Below are positions 8,595 to 18,110 of a DNA stretch of 64,000 bases, in pieces (within the stretch, counting starts at the first letter, position 1; each line of letters opens with the position of its first letter). The notes beneath the pieces were generated by a model. That model saw only the letters and a program-made list of their open reading frames with translations, had not been told where the DNA came from and ran no database searches. The position numbers and the translations under genes are program-made. Origin of the DNA: Xenorhabdus ehlersii (GTDB lineage: Bacteria; Pseudomonadota; Gammaproteobacteria; Enterobacterales; Enterobacteriaceae); NCBI RefSeq assembly GCF_003610465.1, contig NZ_RAQI01000005.1, forward strand, positions 186,001 to 250,000. Direction: 5' to 3'.

Positions 8595-8996
8595 CTAAGC
8601 AACTGCATTTTGATATAAATCCCAACGATTCCCATAAATATCTTCAAAAACGACTACCATGCCATATTCTTCCTGACGAGGTTCCTCACAGAAATGAACA
8701 CCATTTTCTTTCATTTTGTGATAATCGCGCCAAAAGCCATCAGTTTGCAGGAACAAGAATACCCGTCCACCACATTGGTTACCAATAAACGCTTCTTGCC
8801 TTTCGTTAGATGCTTTTGCCAACAGTAAGTTGCAATCACTTTCAGGATTTGGAGTTACAACAACCCATCTTTTTCCTGGCTGTGGCGTATCTTCTACCAA
8901 CGTAAACCCCAATTTATTAGTGTAATAGTCGATAGCTTTATCGTAATCATCTACAACGATAGCAACGTAACCCATACATCTTTTTTGTGTTCTCAT
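8595..8996 (-). CDS. VOC family (glyoxalase/bleomycin-resistance-fold) protein
   Basis: A 133-residue single-domain protein with the paired beta-alpha-beta-beta-beta modules of the vicinal oxygen chelate fold: GYVAIVVDDYDKAIDYYTNKLGF opens (GYVAIVVDDYDKAIDYYTNK), WVVVTPNPES follows, and the C-terminal module ends VVFEDIYGNRWDLYQ, with a Glu and His-type metal positions of the family. The substrate cannot be told. AGGAA precedes the ATG at 8994-8996. Confidence 0.8.
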   Translation of the reverse strand: MRTQKRCMGYVAIVVDDYDKAIDYYTNKLGFTLVEDTPQPGKRWVVVTPNPESDCNLLLAKASNERQEAFIGNQCGGRVFLFLQTDGFWRDYHKMKENGVHFCEEPRQEEYGMVVVFEDIYGNRWDLYQNAVA

Positions 8997-9025
8997 AGTA
9001 TTCCTACTATTTTACGGCTTAAAAA

Positions 9026-9233
9026 TTACAACCTGCGGGTGCCTAATTCCACGTTTCTTGCTGGCTGGATAAGGACGGTTCCTTGCTCGTCACAAACCGC
9101 AGCCAAAACCAAAACTTCGGATTTGAATCCTGCAACACGCCTTGAGGTGGGGGAAATTGATGATTTTTCCAACGCGAATGTCGCGTGACATAAAGGTATC
9201 AGTTGTAGCGGGTGTCAGAGTTGTCTTTTCCAT
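9026..9233 (-). pseudogene. Decayed tRNA-binding-domain (CsaA/EMAP-II-like) gene
   Basis: The minus strand starts well (MEKTTLTPATTDTFMSRDIRVGKI, split here: TFMSRDIRVGKII), then shifts frame; another frame supplies the usual end AGFKSEVLVLAAVCDEQG and LIQPARNVELGTR, stopping at TAA 9026-9028. Both pieces resemble CsaA/tRNA-binding-domain proteins of about 110-115 residues, while only about 65 codons remain, so an internal part is deleted and the frames no longer join. Confidence 0.65.
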
Positions 9234-9299
9234 AGGGTTTAATTCATTGTTTAAATTATGTTATTTATAATAAGGGAAATGTGAGGATATGCATAGATT

Positions 9300-10166
9300 T
9301 CAGCGAACACCACCCGCAATGAGTTTGACTTGGTGAATTTTCGGATAGTGCTCAGAAATCTTTTTTTGATGCAGCCACCAGCGCAGGTAATTTACGTCAT
9401 GGCGATGTGAGTTGAATAACAGGCCAATGATACTGCCGCTATGAGCAACGTTCAGGCCATAAATGCCTGTCTGCTCGACTAAATCCCGCAGTTGATCAAA
9501 ACAGGGTTTCGGTAGTATCGATTGGCTGGCGATGGCGCTTAATGTGCAAGCTTCCCCAAGGCGGTAATTGTCGTGCCGTTGATTCGCTGTATGGAATTGC
9601 CACCATGCTTGTTGGAATAAACAGGTGTTATCTCGCCATTGTGCGCGATGATCCTGTTGGTGATATTCTTCTGTCAAAATGGTTTGTGGACTTTCCAACA
9701 GCAAAATATCGATATCCGGTTGCCAGTCAAAGGGGATTTGCGTCTGGGCCGTGAGATGATCAAATAAGGTTAATCGCTTAAATATCGTACTGTCTGTTGG
9801 CTCCAGTTTGACACAGAGTTGCGCTAGCTCTGTGCTTTTCAGTGATTTGCCCAATAATCTGGCGGTGGCTTGGGCGGTAGCGGCAATATCTGCTGTGCTG
9901 CTGGCCATGCCTTTGGCGACTGGAATTGTCGATTGGTATTCAATACGCAAACCAAAAGTCAATTCTGGTAGCTCCTGCCAGTAATCCAGCAGTAAATTTA
10001 CCATCTGGCGCATACGTGGTCGTTCGTGCGGTATAGGAATACCTTCGCTAACGGAAACACAACTGAACCAATTAATTGGGCAGGAGATTAACTTTTCTCC
10101 GCCAAACAGCCATCCTTGTAGCAGTTCTCCACAGGAAGCGGGACAAGAGGCTTCAGCCATAGGCAA
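9300..10166 (-). CDS. pduX: L-threonine kinase
   Basis: PduX phosphorylates L-threonine to L-threonine 3-phosphate, the substrate of CobD for the aminopropanol arm of cobalamin. The 288 residues have GHMP-kinase marks: CPASCGELLQGW at the start and the ATP loop PVAKGMASSTADIAATAQA (split: PVAKGMASSTADIAAT). It overlaps cobD by 14 bases and ends the minus-strand operon cobA-cobD-pduX. Length and gene neighbours fit Salmonella PduX, though here it is among cob genes and not in a pdu operon. Confidence 0.9.
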   Translation of the reverse strand: MPMAEASCPASCGELLQGWLFGGEKLISCPINWFSCVSVSEGIPIPHERPRMRQMVNLLLDYWQELPELTFGLRIEYQSTIPVAKGMASSTADIAATAQATARLLGKSLKSTELAQLCVKLEPTDSTIFKRLTLFDHLTAQTQIPFDWQPDIDILLLESPQTILTEEYHQQDHRAQWRDNTCLFQQAWWQFHTANQRHDNYRLGEACTLSAIASQSILPKPCFDQLRDLVEQTGIYGLNVAHSGSIIGLLFNSHRHDVNYLRWWLHQKKISEHYPKIHQVKLIAGGVR

Positions 10167-11226
10167 AAACCTGCTGCATGGCTGCGATTAGGCGCTGATT
10201 TTCCCACGCACTGCGTACAGCTATGCGATAGTAACGTTCGTCTAACCCTGCATAATTTTTACAATGGCGAATTAACAACCGATGTTTAAGCAAAGCGTGC
10301 CATAAATCAACATTGGGTTGATTGCAGCGGAAGAACAGAAAATTAGCCGATGGCGGCCAGACAATCAGTTCAGGAAAAGTTGAAAGCTGAGTCCATAGAT
10401 AGTGTTGCTGCGATGTTAGCCATTGATGTGTGGCAGCAATATAGTCATGTTCATCAAATAAAATCTCACCAACTCGCGCAGCAAAGGCATTAATTGACCA
10501 CGGTTCACGTCGATTTTTCATCTCTGCGATCCCTGCTATATTTCCGCTGACTAAATAGCCTAAGCGTAACCCAGGGATAGCAAAAAACTTGGTCATTGAA
10601 CGCAATATATAAAGATGCTTAGTGACAGTAAGTTGCGGAATCAGCCCTCGGTTATCAGGGAGAAAATCAATAAAGGATTCATCAACAATCAGCGAAATCT
10701 TTTGTCGCTCACAATATTCCACCAGCGATTGCATAAATTGGGTATCTGGCATTAATCCGGTAGGGTTATTGGGCGTGGCGATAAAAACGCAATCGGGTTG
10801 AATCGTGGAAAGTGTATCTAGCAGGTGTAAATCAGGTTGAAATCCGGCTTCCTCTGTCAATGGATAGTCGATAATTTCTGTTCCAATTTGCTGCAAGGCT
10901 CGTCGATATTCAGCAAATCCTGGGATAAAAAGCAAAGCTCGCTTGGGATTGAGGTAACGGGTGACGGCATAGATCAGTTCTGTTGCACCATTGCCTGCTA
11001 TTACTGAGTTGTAATCGCATTGATGGGTCTCTGCGATCGCCTGATGCAAGTGGCGATATTCCACATCTGGGTACTTTTCAATATCAGCAAGACTATTTTT
11101 GATTAATGCCTTAACCCGTTCTGGAGCACCTAGTGGATTGATATTGGCACTGAAATCAATCAGCTCATCGGCTGGAAGACCATATTGCTGGGCAATGCCA
11201 ATGATATTACCGCCATGTTCACTCAT
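10153..11226 (-). CDS. cobD: L-threonine-O-3-phosphate decarboxylase
   Basis: This 357-residue PLP enzyme makes (R)-1-amino-2-propanol O-2-phosphate from threonine phosphate, for attachment to cobyric acid by CbiB. It has the fold-type I aminotransferase pattern: DFSANINPLG near residue 22, TPNNPTG, VDESFIDF and the Schiff-base lysine in RSMTKFFAIPGLRLGY. It overlaps cobA by four bases and pduX by 14, so the three are translationally coupled. Confidence 0.93.
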   Translation of the reverse strand: MSEHGGNIIGIAQQYGLPADELIDFSANINPLGAPERVKALIKNSLADIEKYPDVEYRHLHQAIAETHQCDYNSVIAGNGATELIYAVTRYLNPKRALLFIPGFAEYRRALQQIGTEIIDYPLTEEAGFQPDLHLLDTLSTIQPDCVFIATPNNPTGLMPDTQFMQSLVEYCERQKISLIVDESFIDFLPDNRGLIPQLTVTKHLYILRSMTKFFAIPGLRLGYLVSGNIAGIAEMKNRREPWSINAFAARVGEILFDEHDYIAATHQWLTSQQHYLWTQLSTFPELIVWPPSANFLFFRCNQPNVDLWHALLKHRLLIRHCKNYAGLDERYYRIAVRSAWENQRLIAAMQQVFAYG

Positions 11227-11981
11227 GGTATTGCTCCGTAAGTGGGAGGGAAGGAGAGCATTGACCCTAAATTGACGACATCACCAACCACAATCAGTGC
11301 GGGTGCATGCAGATCCTTCTCTTCCGCTTTTGCAGCCAGGGTTTCCAGTGTGCCTGTAACACTCTCTTGTTTGGGGTGGCTGGCATACATGATCACCGCA
11401 GCAGGTGTTGTGGGGGATTTACCATATAGCATCAACTGTTGGCAGATCTCCATCAGGCGGGTCATTCCCATTAGAATAACCAATGTTCCTTCCAATTGAG
11501 CGAGTATTTCCCAGTTCTGTTGTTCGTTGTCTTGAGAAGTATGTCCGGTCACAACGTGGAAACCCGATGCATAATTGCGGTGGGTTATAGGGATGCCGGC
11601 ATAGGCCAATCCACCAATTGCGGAACTGATCCCCGGAATGATTTCAAATTTGATACCATGTTGTGACAGCACTTCCGCTTCTTCCCCTCCACGGCCGAAG
11701 ACATAGGGATCGCCACCTTTTAGGCGAACAACCCGTTTCCCCGCCTGTGCATGCCTTACCAGAATTTGATTAATCTCTTCCTGTGGGATGGGGTGGTAAT
11801 CATGTTCTTTCCCAACGTTAATAATTTTACAATGGTCTGGTACCTGAGCAATAAGTTCAGGATTGACGAGACGGTCATGGACAATGACATCCGCCGATCG
11901 GATACAGTGTAGCCCTTTGACCGTGATTAAACCTGCATCACCAGGGCCGGCTCCCACTAACCATACGTTACCTTTATTCAT
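11223..11981 (-). CDS. cobA: Uroporphyrinogen-III C-methyltransferase (SUMT)
   Basis: The 252-residue enzyme uses S-adenosylmethionine to methylate uroporphyrinogen III at C2 and C7, giving precorrin-2. It has the tetrapyrrole methylase marks VGAGPGDAGLITVKG, VRLKGGDPYVFGRGGEE (split: RLKGGDPYVFGRGGEE) and GIPITHR. It lacks the dehydrogenase/chelatase part of CysG, so dehydrogenation to sirohydrochlorin must come from another protein. It is the first gene of the minus operon; AGAGG precedes the ATG at 11979-11981. The name cobA here means SUMT and not the adenosyltransferase. Confidence 0.9.
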   Translation of the reverse strand: MNKGNVWLVGAGPGDAGLITVKGLHCIRSADVIVHDRLVNPELIAQVPDHCKIINVGKEHDYHPIPQEEINQILVRHAQAGKRVVRLKGGDPYVFGRGGEEAEVLSQHGIKFEIIPGISSAIGGLAYAGIPITHRNYASGFHVVTGHTSQDNEQQNWEILAQLEGTLVILMGMTRLMEICQQLMLYGKSPTTPAAVIMYASHPKQESVTGTLETLAAKAEEKDLHAPALIVVGDVVNLGSMLSFPPTYGAIP

Positions 11982-12200
11982 TGGATTACCTCTATGGAAT
12001 TAAAATATAAATTATCAAAGGGAAAAATATATTTTCATCAGGATGGTGAGGTTCTGTTTTTTATTTTTATAAAGGACGGTTTATTCTGACTTATACTTTT
12101 TTATTTATTGCTTTATGGATGGTTTCCTCTTTTCCTTATGAGTGGTGTTATGTCGATTTAAATTTTTTGTAATTATTGCTTTAATGTGGGGTAAGTAAAG

Positions 12201-12214
12201 TTGATTTATATCAA
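12201..12214. promoter_or_regulatory. FNR box, cobA side
   Basis: TTGATTTATATCAA fits TTGAT-N4-ATCAA without mismatch. It lies 220 bases upstream of the cobA start on the divergent region, so its exact role is less sure than that of the cbiA-side site. Confidence 0.6.
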
Positions 12215-12655
12215 TGTTCGTATTCTTAAGTATGAATTATTTTCAAATCGAATTTTGTTATCTGTTGAAAATATTTGTCAATATTAAAGTTTCTTTATTG
12301 AGGTAATAATTTTAATCTCATTATTTTTTAATTAATTCAATGTGTTATATTGGATTGTTGATTGCATGGTTTGTGGTTGTATATTGGTTTTTATTTTGTT
12401 TGAAATAAAAATAGTGTTTAAAAATTAATAATCATGAACAAGATCACAAAAATAATAAAGGGTGTTTTTATAAAAATGAAAAATGTGTATTTTGAAAATA
12501 AATCTATTTTTCTATTTTATTTTTATGCGAAATTAATATTGTGATAATGCTTTTTATTAAGTTGCTTATTTGTTACGAGATAAAGAGATTGTAGATATCC
12601 GCGTTATCCATGAAATATTAATTGTTTTGTCGAAAATGAACTAAAAGACTTTTAT

Positions 12656-12669
12656 TTGATAAATATCAA
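12656..12669. promoter_or_regulatory. FNR box, cbiA side
   Basis: TTGATAAATATCAA fits TTGAT-N4-ATCAA without mismatch. Its centre is about 90 bases upstream of the cbiA ATG; a class II position (-41.5) would put the transcript start near 12704. Anaerobic activation would suit the oxygen-independent pathway that follows. Confidence 0.65.
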
Positions 12670-12751
12670 TGAATGAGAATATGAGTTGCAGATTTAAAAC
12701 TAATACCGATTTTAACACCAATACAAAATTTACATGTTTTGGGGTAAGCAC

Positions 12752-14146
12752 ATGCAACAGAAACATGCTTTTGTCATTGCAGGTACAGGTAGCGGATGTG
12801 GTAAGACAACAGTTGCGCTGGGCATCATGCGAGCCTTGATGAACCGTTCACTGCGGGTACAGCCTTTCAAAATCGGGCCTGATTATCTGGATGGTGGTTG
12901 GCATCGTGCTGTGACGGGAGTCGCTTCATGTAATCTTGATGCTTTCATGCTACCCGAACCTATCCTGAATGGTTTGTTTAACCAAGCTATGGTTGAGCAA
13001 GATATTGCCGTAATTGAAGGGGTTATGGGGTTGTATGATGGCTATGGTATTGATCCCAACTATTGCAGTAGCGCGGCAATGGCAAAACAACTTGGCTGTC
13101 CGGTGGTTTTATTGGTGGATGGTAAGGCGGTTTCCACCTCAATTGCCGCTACAGTGATGGGGTTTCAACAATTTGATCCAGCGGTCAACATTGTGGGTGT
13201 GCTGATCAATCGCGTCAATCGGGATAGCCATTTTCAGTTATTAAAACAAGCGATTGAAAGTTATTGCGGTATTCCTGTTTTGGGGCGGCTCCCGGTGATG
13301 CCAGAGGTTACCCTTCCTTCCCGCCATCTCGGGCTGATCCCTGCGCAAGAACAAGTCAGTCAACGCGAAGAATGCTGGACTCGTCTGGCTCAGCAGATCG
13401 AAGCTTCGGTGGATTTGGATAAGTTGCTGGCATTAACCCAGCTATCTTCCTTGCCAAAAGGAAATATCGATTCCCTTATTGATCCCGCGATGGGGCAAGG
13501 CTTAACGCTGGCTCTGGCAGAAGATGAGGCATTCCATTTCTATTACCCTGATAACCTGTTGTTGTTGGAAAAAGCCGGTGTGACTATCAAACGGTTTAGC
13601 CCCCTGCATGATCATCAGTTGCCTGAATGCCAGATGATCTATTTGGGTGGAGGATACCCTGAAATTTATGCCCAAGCCTTATCTTCCAACCACGCTATGC
13701 ATACGGCATTACGTCAGGCGCAGCAAAAAGGTATCCCTATTTATGCGGAATGCGGCGGCTTGATGTATCTCGGCGATGCCCTGACAGATGCGGACGGTGT
13801 ATGGCATGGCATGGTGGGGTTAATTGCCGGTGAAAGCCAGATGGGAGATCACCTGAAACGTTTTGGTTACTGCGAAGCCACGGCAATGTGTGATACGCCG
13901 TTAGTGGCGAAAGGAGAAACGCTGCGCGGGCATGAATTCCATTACTCGGATTTTATTTCGACTCAACCTCCTGTTTTTCAATGTGTTAAATGGTGTGATC
14001 CAACAGGAACATTAAAAACAGTGCAGAAAAGTTGGCTGGGAGGCTACCAGAATGGCAATACTCTTGCGGTCTATCTGCATATTCATTTTGCCCAACGCCC
14101 CAATTTTCTCCATCGCTGGCTGACGATGGCACGGAGGCTGTTATGA
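12752..14146 (+). CDS. cbiA: Cobyrinic acid a,c-diamide synthase
   Basis: CbiA amidates the a and c side chains of cobyrinate using glutamine and ATP. The N-terminal half has the P-loop-like AGTGSGCGKTTVALG and VIEGVMGLYDGYG; the C-terminal half is a class I glutaminase with the nucleophile in YAECGGLMYLG and a late GHEFHYSDF. I choose the ATG at 12752, which follows GGGGTAA, over an ATG at 12734 without a ribosome site. First gene of a 16-gene plus-strand operon; its end overlaps cbiB (ATGA). Confidence 0.95.
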   Translation: MQQKHAFVIAGTGSGCGKTTVALGIMRALMNRSLRVQPFKIGPDYLDGGWHRAVTGVASCNLDAFMLPEPILNGLFNQAMVEQDIAVIEGVMGLYDGYGIDPNYCSSAAMAKQLGCPVVLLVDGKAVSTSIAATVMGFQQFDPAVNIVGVLINRVNRDSHFQLLKQAIESYCGIPVLGRLPVMPEVTLPSRHLGLIPAQEQVSQREECWTRLAQQIEASVDLDKLLALTQLSSLPKGNIDSLIDPAMGQGLTLALAEDEAFHFYYPDNLLLLEKAGVTIKRFSPLHDHQLPECQMIYLGGGYPEIYAQALSSNHAMHTALRQAQQKGIPIYAECGGLMYLGDALTDADGVWHGMVGLIAGESQMGDHLKRFGYCEATAMCDTPLVAKGETLRGHEFHYSDFISTQPPVFQCVKWCDPTGTLKTVQKSWLGGYQNGNTLAVYLHIHFAQRPNFLHRWLTMARRLL

Positions 14147-15102
14147 CAGTCTTATTGTGGTTTGCGGCTTTTATTCTGGATATGAAATTGGGTGATCCCC
14201 CTCATTGGCCGCATCCCGTGCGCTGGATAGGGCAACTTACTCACCAGACTGAGCAGCTTATTCGCCGGATTTGCCAAACCGAAACCGACTTGAAATGGGG
14301 CGGTGTATTGTTATGGCTGGTGGTAGTAGGGAGTGTTTGGCTGGCGAGCTATTGGGTTTTGCAATTGGCTTATGGCATGACGTTTTGGCTGGGATGTTTG
14401 GTTGAAGTTTGGCTGATTTATACCGTGTTGGCAGGACGTAGCTTGGGTGATGCGGCAAACGCTGTTTATCAGGCATTGCGTCAGGGGGATTTGGACGTCA
14501 GCCGTAAGCAGCTTGCCAACATTGTCGGTCGGGACACTTGCCAATTGCAAACGCCACAAATCAGCCGTGCTGCGATTGAAACCGTGGCTGAAAACAGTGT
14601 GGATGGGGTGATTGCCCCATTGTTCTTCTTAATGCTTGGCGGTGTTCCGCTTGCCATGACTTATAAGGCAATCAATACCCTCGATTCAATGGTGGGCTAT
14701 AAAACGCCTCGTTATCGGGCACTGGGGATGTTTTCGGCACGTATGGATGATGTGGCGAATTGGCTGCCTGCCCGTTTGGGTTGGCTTCTGCTGGCAATAG
14801 CCGCGAAATGGCAGGGATTAGATTTTAGGCAGGCGCTACGCATTGGCTGGCGTGATCGCTACCAACACAGTAGTCCCAATAGTGGCTGGCCGGAAGCAAC
14901 TGTAGCAGGGGCATTGGGCATCCGTCTTGGTGGACCGAATGTCTACTTTAATCAGCTTGTCGAAAAACCGTGGATTGGTGATGCAAGGCGTGAAGTCACG
15001 CCTGTCGATATCCCACAGTCTGTTCAGATGATGGTGGTGGCATCAGTGATGGCGCTCCTGTTGTTTGCGCTGCTGCATAGCCTGGTCAGTGTGATGGTGT
15101 AA
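14143..15102 (+). CDS. cbiB: Adenosylcobinamide-phosphate synthase
   Basis: CbiB is an inner-membrane enzyme joining aminopropanol phosphate (from CobD) to adenosylcobyric acid. The 319-residue protein has about five membrane segments and the family marks LGDPPHWPHPVRWIG near the start, AETVAENSVDGVIAPLFF-type (ETVAENSVDGVIAPLF), and NSGWPEATVAGALG. Longer frames from 14032 lack a suitable start; the ATG at 14143 overlaps the cbiA stop. Confidence 0.94.
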   Translation: MTVLLWFAAFILDMKLGDPPHWPHPVRWIGQLTHQTEQLIRRICQTETDLKWGGVLLWLVVVGSVWLASYWVLQLAYGMTFWLGCLVEVWLIYTVLAGRSLGDAANAVYQALRQGDLDVSRKQLANIVGRDTCQLQTPQISRAAIETVAENSVDGVIAPLFFLMLGGVPLAMTYKAINTLDSMVGYKTPRYRALGMFSARMDDVANWLPARLGWLLLAIAAKWQGLDFRQALRIGWRDRYQHSSPNSGWPEATVAGALGIRLGGPNVYFNQLVEKPWIGDARREVTPVDIPQSVQMMVVASVMALLLFALLHSLVSVMV

Positions 15103-15114
15103 GGAGGAAACAGC

Positions 15115-15756
15115 ATGAGCGATTACATCCGACAACCCCAACAGATCGAAAGAAATAGCTTTGACATTATCAGCCAGCTTATTTTCGAATGGCGGCCTGA
15201 TTATCGTTTTGTGAATGCGGATCAAGAAGCAGTGATCAAACGGGTGATCCATACTACCGCTGATTTCGATTGGCTTGATATTCTCTATTTTTCCCCCGAT
15301 GTCTTGCACCTCATTCGCGACGGTATCTTGCGTGGCTGTACGTTATATACCGATACGACAATGGCGCTATCTGGCATCAATAAAACGCGTCTGGTTCAGT
15401 ATGGTAGCGAATGCCGTTGTTATGTCAGCGATCCCCGCGCCATTCAAATGGCAAAAGCCCAGCAAATTACACGTTCAATGGCGGCAGTCGATCTGGCCCT
15501 GCAAGAACCGGGGGAGAAGATTTTTGTCTTTGGCAACGCTCCGACTGCGCTGTTTCGTTTGATGGAACATCAAGTTGCACCCATTGCAGTCGTTGGTGTG
15601 CCTGTTGGGTTTGTTGGCGCAGAAGAATCAAAGAATGCCCTGATCAATAGCGGATTAAGCTGTATTGCAGCAAAAGGGCGCAAGGGAGGCAGCAATATTG
15701 CCGCTGCCATTACCAACGCCATTTTGTATCGGATGCCGGAGGTAAGGCATGAATGA
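15115..15756 (+). CDS. cbiC: Cobalt-precorrin-8 methylmutase
   Basis: CbiC shifts the C11 methyl group to C12, giving cobyrinic acid. The 213 residues carry the catalytic histidine (His46) in [11 protein letters not shown], then [14 protein letters not shown] and the late [15 protein letters not shown]. An AAGGAGGAAAC site precedes the ATG. Its end overlaps cbiD by eight bases. Confidence 0.95.
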   Translation: MSDYIRQPQQIERNSFDIISQLIFEWRPDYRFVNADQEAVIKRVIHTTADFDWLDILYFSPDVLHLIRDGILRGCTLYTDTTMALSGINKTRLVQYGSECRCYVSDPRAIQMAKAQQITRSMAAVDLALQEPGEKIFVFGNAPTALFRLMEHQVAPIAVVGVPVGFVGAEESKNALINSGLSCIAAKGRKGGSNIAAAITNAILYRMPEVRHE

Positions 15757-16912
15757 AATCAGTGAGACGCAAACTAATGGCCTCGGAACAGTTTGGCATC
15801 GGGGAAAGCAGTATCGCAAGGGTTACACCACGGGATCTTGTGCTACAGCCGCCGCTCGGGTTGCTGCATTGATGATCTTGCGTCAGCAGATTATTCATCA
15901 GGTTTCGATTGTCACACCTTCTGGTGTCACCCTGGTCTTGAATGTCGAGCAACCTTTGATTGAAGGACAACAGGCGATTGCGGCTATCCGCAAAGACGGT
16001 GGCGATGATGTGGATGCAACCCACGGTATGTTGATTTTTGCCCGTGTCTCCCTGAATGACAGCAAAGTGATCACATTGGATGGCGGTGAAGGTATTGGCA
16101 GGGTAACGCGAGTGGGGGTTGGTTTGCCCATTGGCTGGGCAGCCATTAATAAAACCCCACGGCATACCATTGAAGAAGCAGTACGGGAGGTAATCGGTCC
16201 GTACCGTGGGGCAGATATCGTCATCTTCGCCCCTGAAGGTGAGGAACGGGCGAAGCAAACCTATAACGACAGGTTGGGAATTAAGGGCGGTATTTCGGTT
16301 ATTGGCACGACTGGCATTGTGACGCCGATGTCGGAAGAGAGCTGGAAACGTTCTCTGGCGCTGGAATTAGAAGCCAAACGTGCCGATGGGCTGGATCGCA
16401 TTATTTTTGTGCCGGGAAATCACGGTGAACGTTTTGTCAGCCAGCAGTTGGGTATTGATGGGAATTATGTCGTCACGATGAGTAATTTTGTCGGTTATAT
16501 GTTGCAAGAAGCCGTGCGTCTGGAGTTCCGCCATATAGTTCTGGTAGGGCATGTCGGCAAGTTGGTAAAAATCGCTGCCGGTATCTTTCATACCCACAGC
16601 CATATTGCTGATGGTCGCATGGAAACGCTGATTGCCAATCTGGCCTTAATAGGCGCACCTTTCGAACTGATTCAGGCAGTGGATCAATGTGATACCACCG
16701 AAGCGGCCATTGAGTTGATTGCAGAACAGGGCTGGCAGGCCGTGTACCAACAAATTGCCCGGAAAATCTGCGGGCGTATCGACCAAATGCTACGTTTCGC
16801 CAGTGGTAAGCCGCAGTGTGACGCCATTCTATTCTCTTTTGATAACCAGGTCTTGGGCTGCAATCGGCCTGTGGACGCGATAGTGAAGGATTTTATGGAG
16901 GATTGCCGATGA
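15749..16912 (+). CDS. cbiD: Cobalt-precorrin-5B C1-methyltransferase
   Basis: CbiD adds the C1 methyl group in the anaerobic pathway. The 387 residues show the typical [18 protein letters not shown] opening, [31 protein letters not shown] and FVGYMLQEA. It overlaps cbiC upstream and cbiE downstream (ATGA). Its presence, together with CbiG and CbiK, marks the oxygen-independent (cobalt-early) route. Confidence 0.95.
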   Translation: MNEISETQTNGLGTVWHRGKQYRKGYTTGSCATAAARVAALMILRQQIIHQVSIVTPSGVTLVLNVEQPLIEGQQAIAAIRKDGGDDVDATHGMLIFARVSLNDSKVITLDGGEGIGRVTRVGVGLPIGWAAINKTPRHTIEEAVREVIGPYRGADIVIFAPEGEERAKQTYNDRLGIKGGISVIGTTGIVTPMSEESWKRSLALELEAKRADGLDRIIFVPGNHGERFVSQQLGIDGNYVVTMSNFVGYMLQEAVRLEFRHIVLVGHVGKLVKIAAGIFHTHSHIADGRMETLIANLALIGAPFELIQAVDQCDTTEAAIELIAEQGWQAVYQQIARKICGRIDQMLRFASGKPQCDAILFSFDNQVLGCNRPVDAIVKDFMEDCR

Positions 16913-17529
16913 TCACCGTTGTTGGTATTGGCCCCGGCGCTGTTGCAAACCAAACATTGGCTGCGTTGGAGGCTATCAGACAGGCAGAGGTGTTGGTCGG
17001 AGGAAAGCGCCATCTTGCCGAATTTCCTCATTTCAAGGGGGAAACCCGCCGTTTGGATGCTGATGTGGATGGATTGATGCAATGGCTTGAACAGAATCAG
17101 CATCGGCAAATTATTGTGCTGGCTTCGGGTGATCCCCTCTTTTATGGCATCGGTAAACGAATCACTGAGCATTTTTCTGGACAAAATACCCGCATTATCT
17201 CCGGCATCAGCTCGATCCAATATTTGTGCGCCCAGATTTTGCTGGATATGAACGACATTTACCTGACCAGCAGTCACGGACGTAAACCGGATTTTGATTG
17301 GCTACTGCAACACGAAAAAATCGCCATGGTAACGGATGACGTTATTGGCCCTTACCAGATTGCGCAAGAGATTCTGGCGCGTGGGCAGCAGCGTCGCATG
17401 GTGATTGGTAAAAATTTATCCCATGAACATGAACAAATTATTTGTTTGCACGCGGAACAGGTCGCGCACCGCGGCGACATTGATTATGGCCTGAATGTAG
17501 TGGTGATTTTAAATGGTGAACCTGAATGA
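16909..17529 (+). CDS. cbiE: Cobalt-precorrin-7 C5-methyltransferase
   Basis: A tetrapyrrole methylase of about 206 residues: [20 protein letters not shown] at the N-terminus, [12 protein letters not shown] for SAM binding and [11 protein letters not shown] take the ATG at 16909, six bases after GGAGGA; the TTG at 16903 directly abuts that site. It works with CbiT, encoded next with a four-base overlap; in some organisms the two are fused as CobL. Confidence 0.93.
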   Translation: MITVVGIGPGAVANQTLAALEAIRQAEVLVGGKRHLAEFPHFKGETRRLDADVDGLMQWLEQNQHRQIIVLASGDPLFYGIGKRITEHFSGQNTRIISGISSIQYLCAQILLDMNDIYLTSSHGRKPDFDWLLQHEKIAMVTDDVIGPYQIAQEILARGQQRRMVIGKNLSHEHEQIICLHAEQVAHRGDIDYGLNVVVILNGEPE

Positions 17530-18110
17530 AAGATGAACTGTTTTTGCGCGGTCATCGCATCCCCATGACCAAAGAAGCGGTTAGGGCGCTGGCATTGGAG
17601 CGATTGGAACTGGAAAAAGCCAGCCGTCTTATCGATGTTGGTGCGGGTACTGGCAGCGTCAGTATTGAAGCGGCATTGCGCTATCCCGCATTGGATATCC
17701 TCGCCATTGAACGCAAGGAAGATGCCTTGTTACTGCTTGCTGAAAATGTTCAGCATTTTGGCTGTCATAGGGTTCGTATCCAGTCTGGTATTGCTCCTAT
17801 GCCATTAGACAATACCGCAGAAGCTATTTTCATTGGCGGAACGGGTGGATATCTGACAGAAGTCATTGATTGGGCATTGCTACACCTGAACCCAGGTGGG
17901 CGTCTGGTGATGACTTTTATCCTGCTGGAAAACTTCACGCAAGCATTGTCGCACCTGAAATCCTGTCGTGTGAGCGCGCTTGATGGACGTGAAATTCAGG
18001 TGGGAGAACTGACAGCACTAGGGCAAGGACATTATTTCAAACCCAACAATCCCACTTATTTGCTGTCTTGCCAGAAAGAGTCTGAGCAAAAGGAGCAGGA
18101 TGATGCCTGA
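17526..18110 (+). CDS. cbiT: Cobalt-precorrin-6B C15-methyltransferase (decarboxylating)
   Basis: A 194-residue Rossmann-type SAM methyltransferase with motif I in [17 protein letters not shown], the second-strand acid in AIERKEDAL and [12 protein letters not shown]. It methylates C15 and removes the C12 acetate carboxyl. The opening [21 protein letters not shown] is the family N-terminus ([15 protein letters not shown]). Confidence 0.93.
   Translation: MKDELFLRGHRIPMTKEAVRALALERLELEKASRLIDVGAGTGSVSIEAALRYPALDILAIERKEDALLLLAENVQHFGCHRVRIQSGIAPMPLDNTAEAIFIGGTGGYLTEVIDWALLHLNPGGRLVMTFILLENFTQALSHLKSCRVSALDGREIQVGELTALGQGHYFKPNNPTYLLSCQKESEQKEQDDA

Larger units (their letters stand above)
11982..12751. 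other. Divergent control region between cobA and cbiA
   Basis: A long, very AT-rich spacer of about 770 bases. It contains two perfect FNR-type sites (12201-12214 and 12656-12669) and a weak CRP-like site near 12433-12448 (CATGA-N6-TCACA). I do not see the conserved GC-rich B12 box or any other cobalamin riboswitch element. Confidence 0.6.

Noticed and set aside
8985..9188. Plus-strand frame of 67 codons
   Set aside because: It opposes the recognisable minus-strand pseudogene of a tRNA-binding-domain protein.
12433..12448. CRP site in the cob control region
   Set aside because: The left half CATGA has two mismatches to TGTGA; kept only as a weak note.
11982..12751. Cobalamin riboswitch before the cbi operon
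   Set aside because: No B12 box or GC-rich stems could be found; the region is strongly AT-rich.
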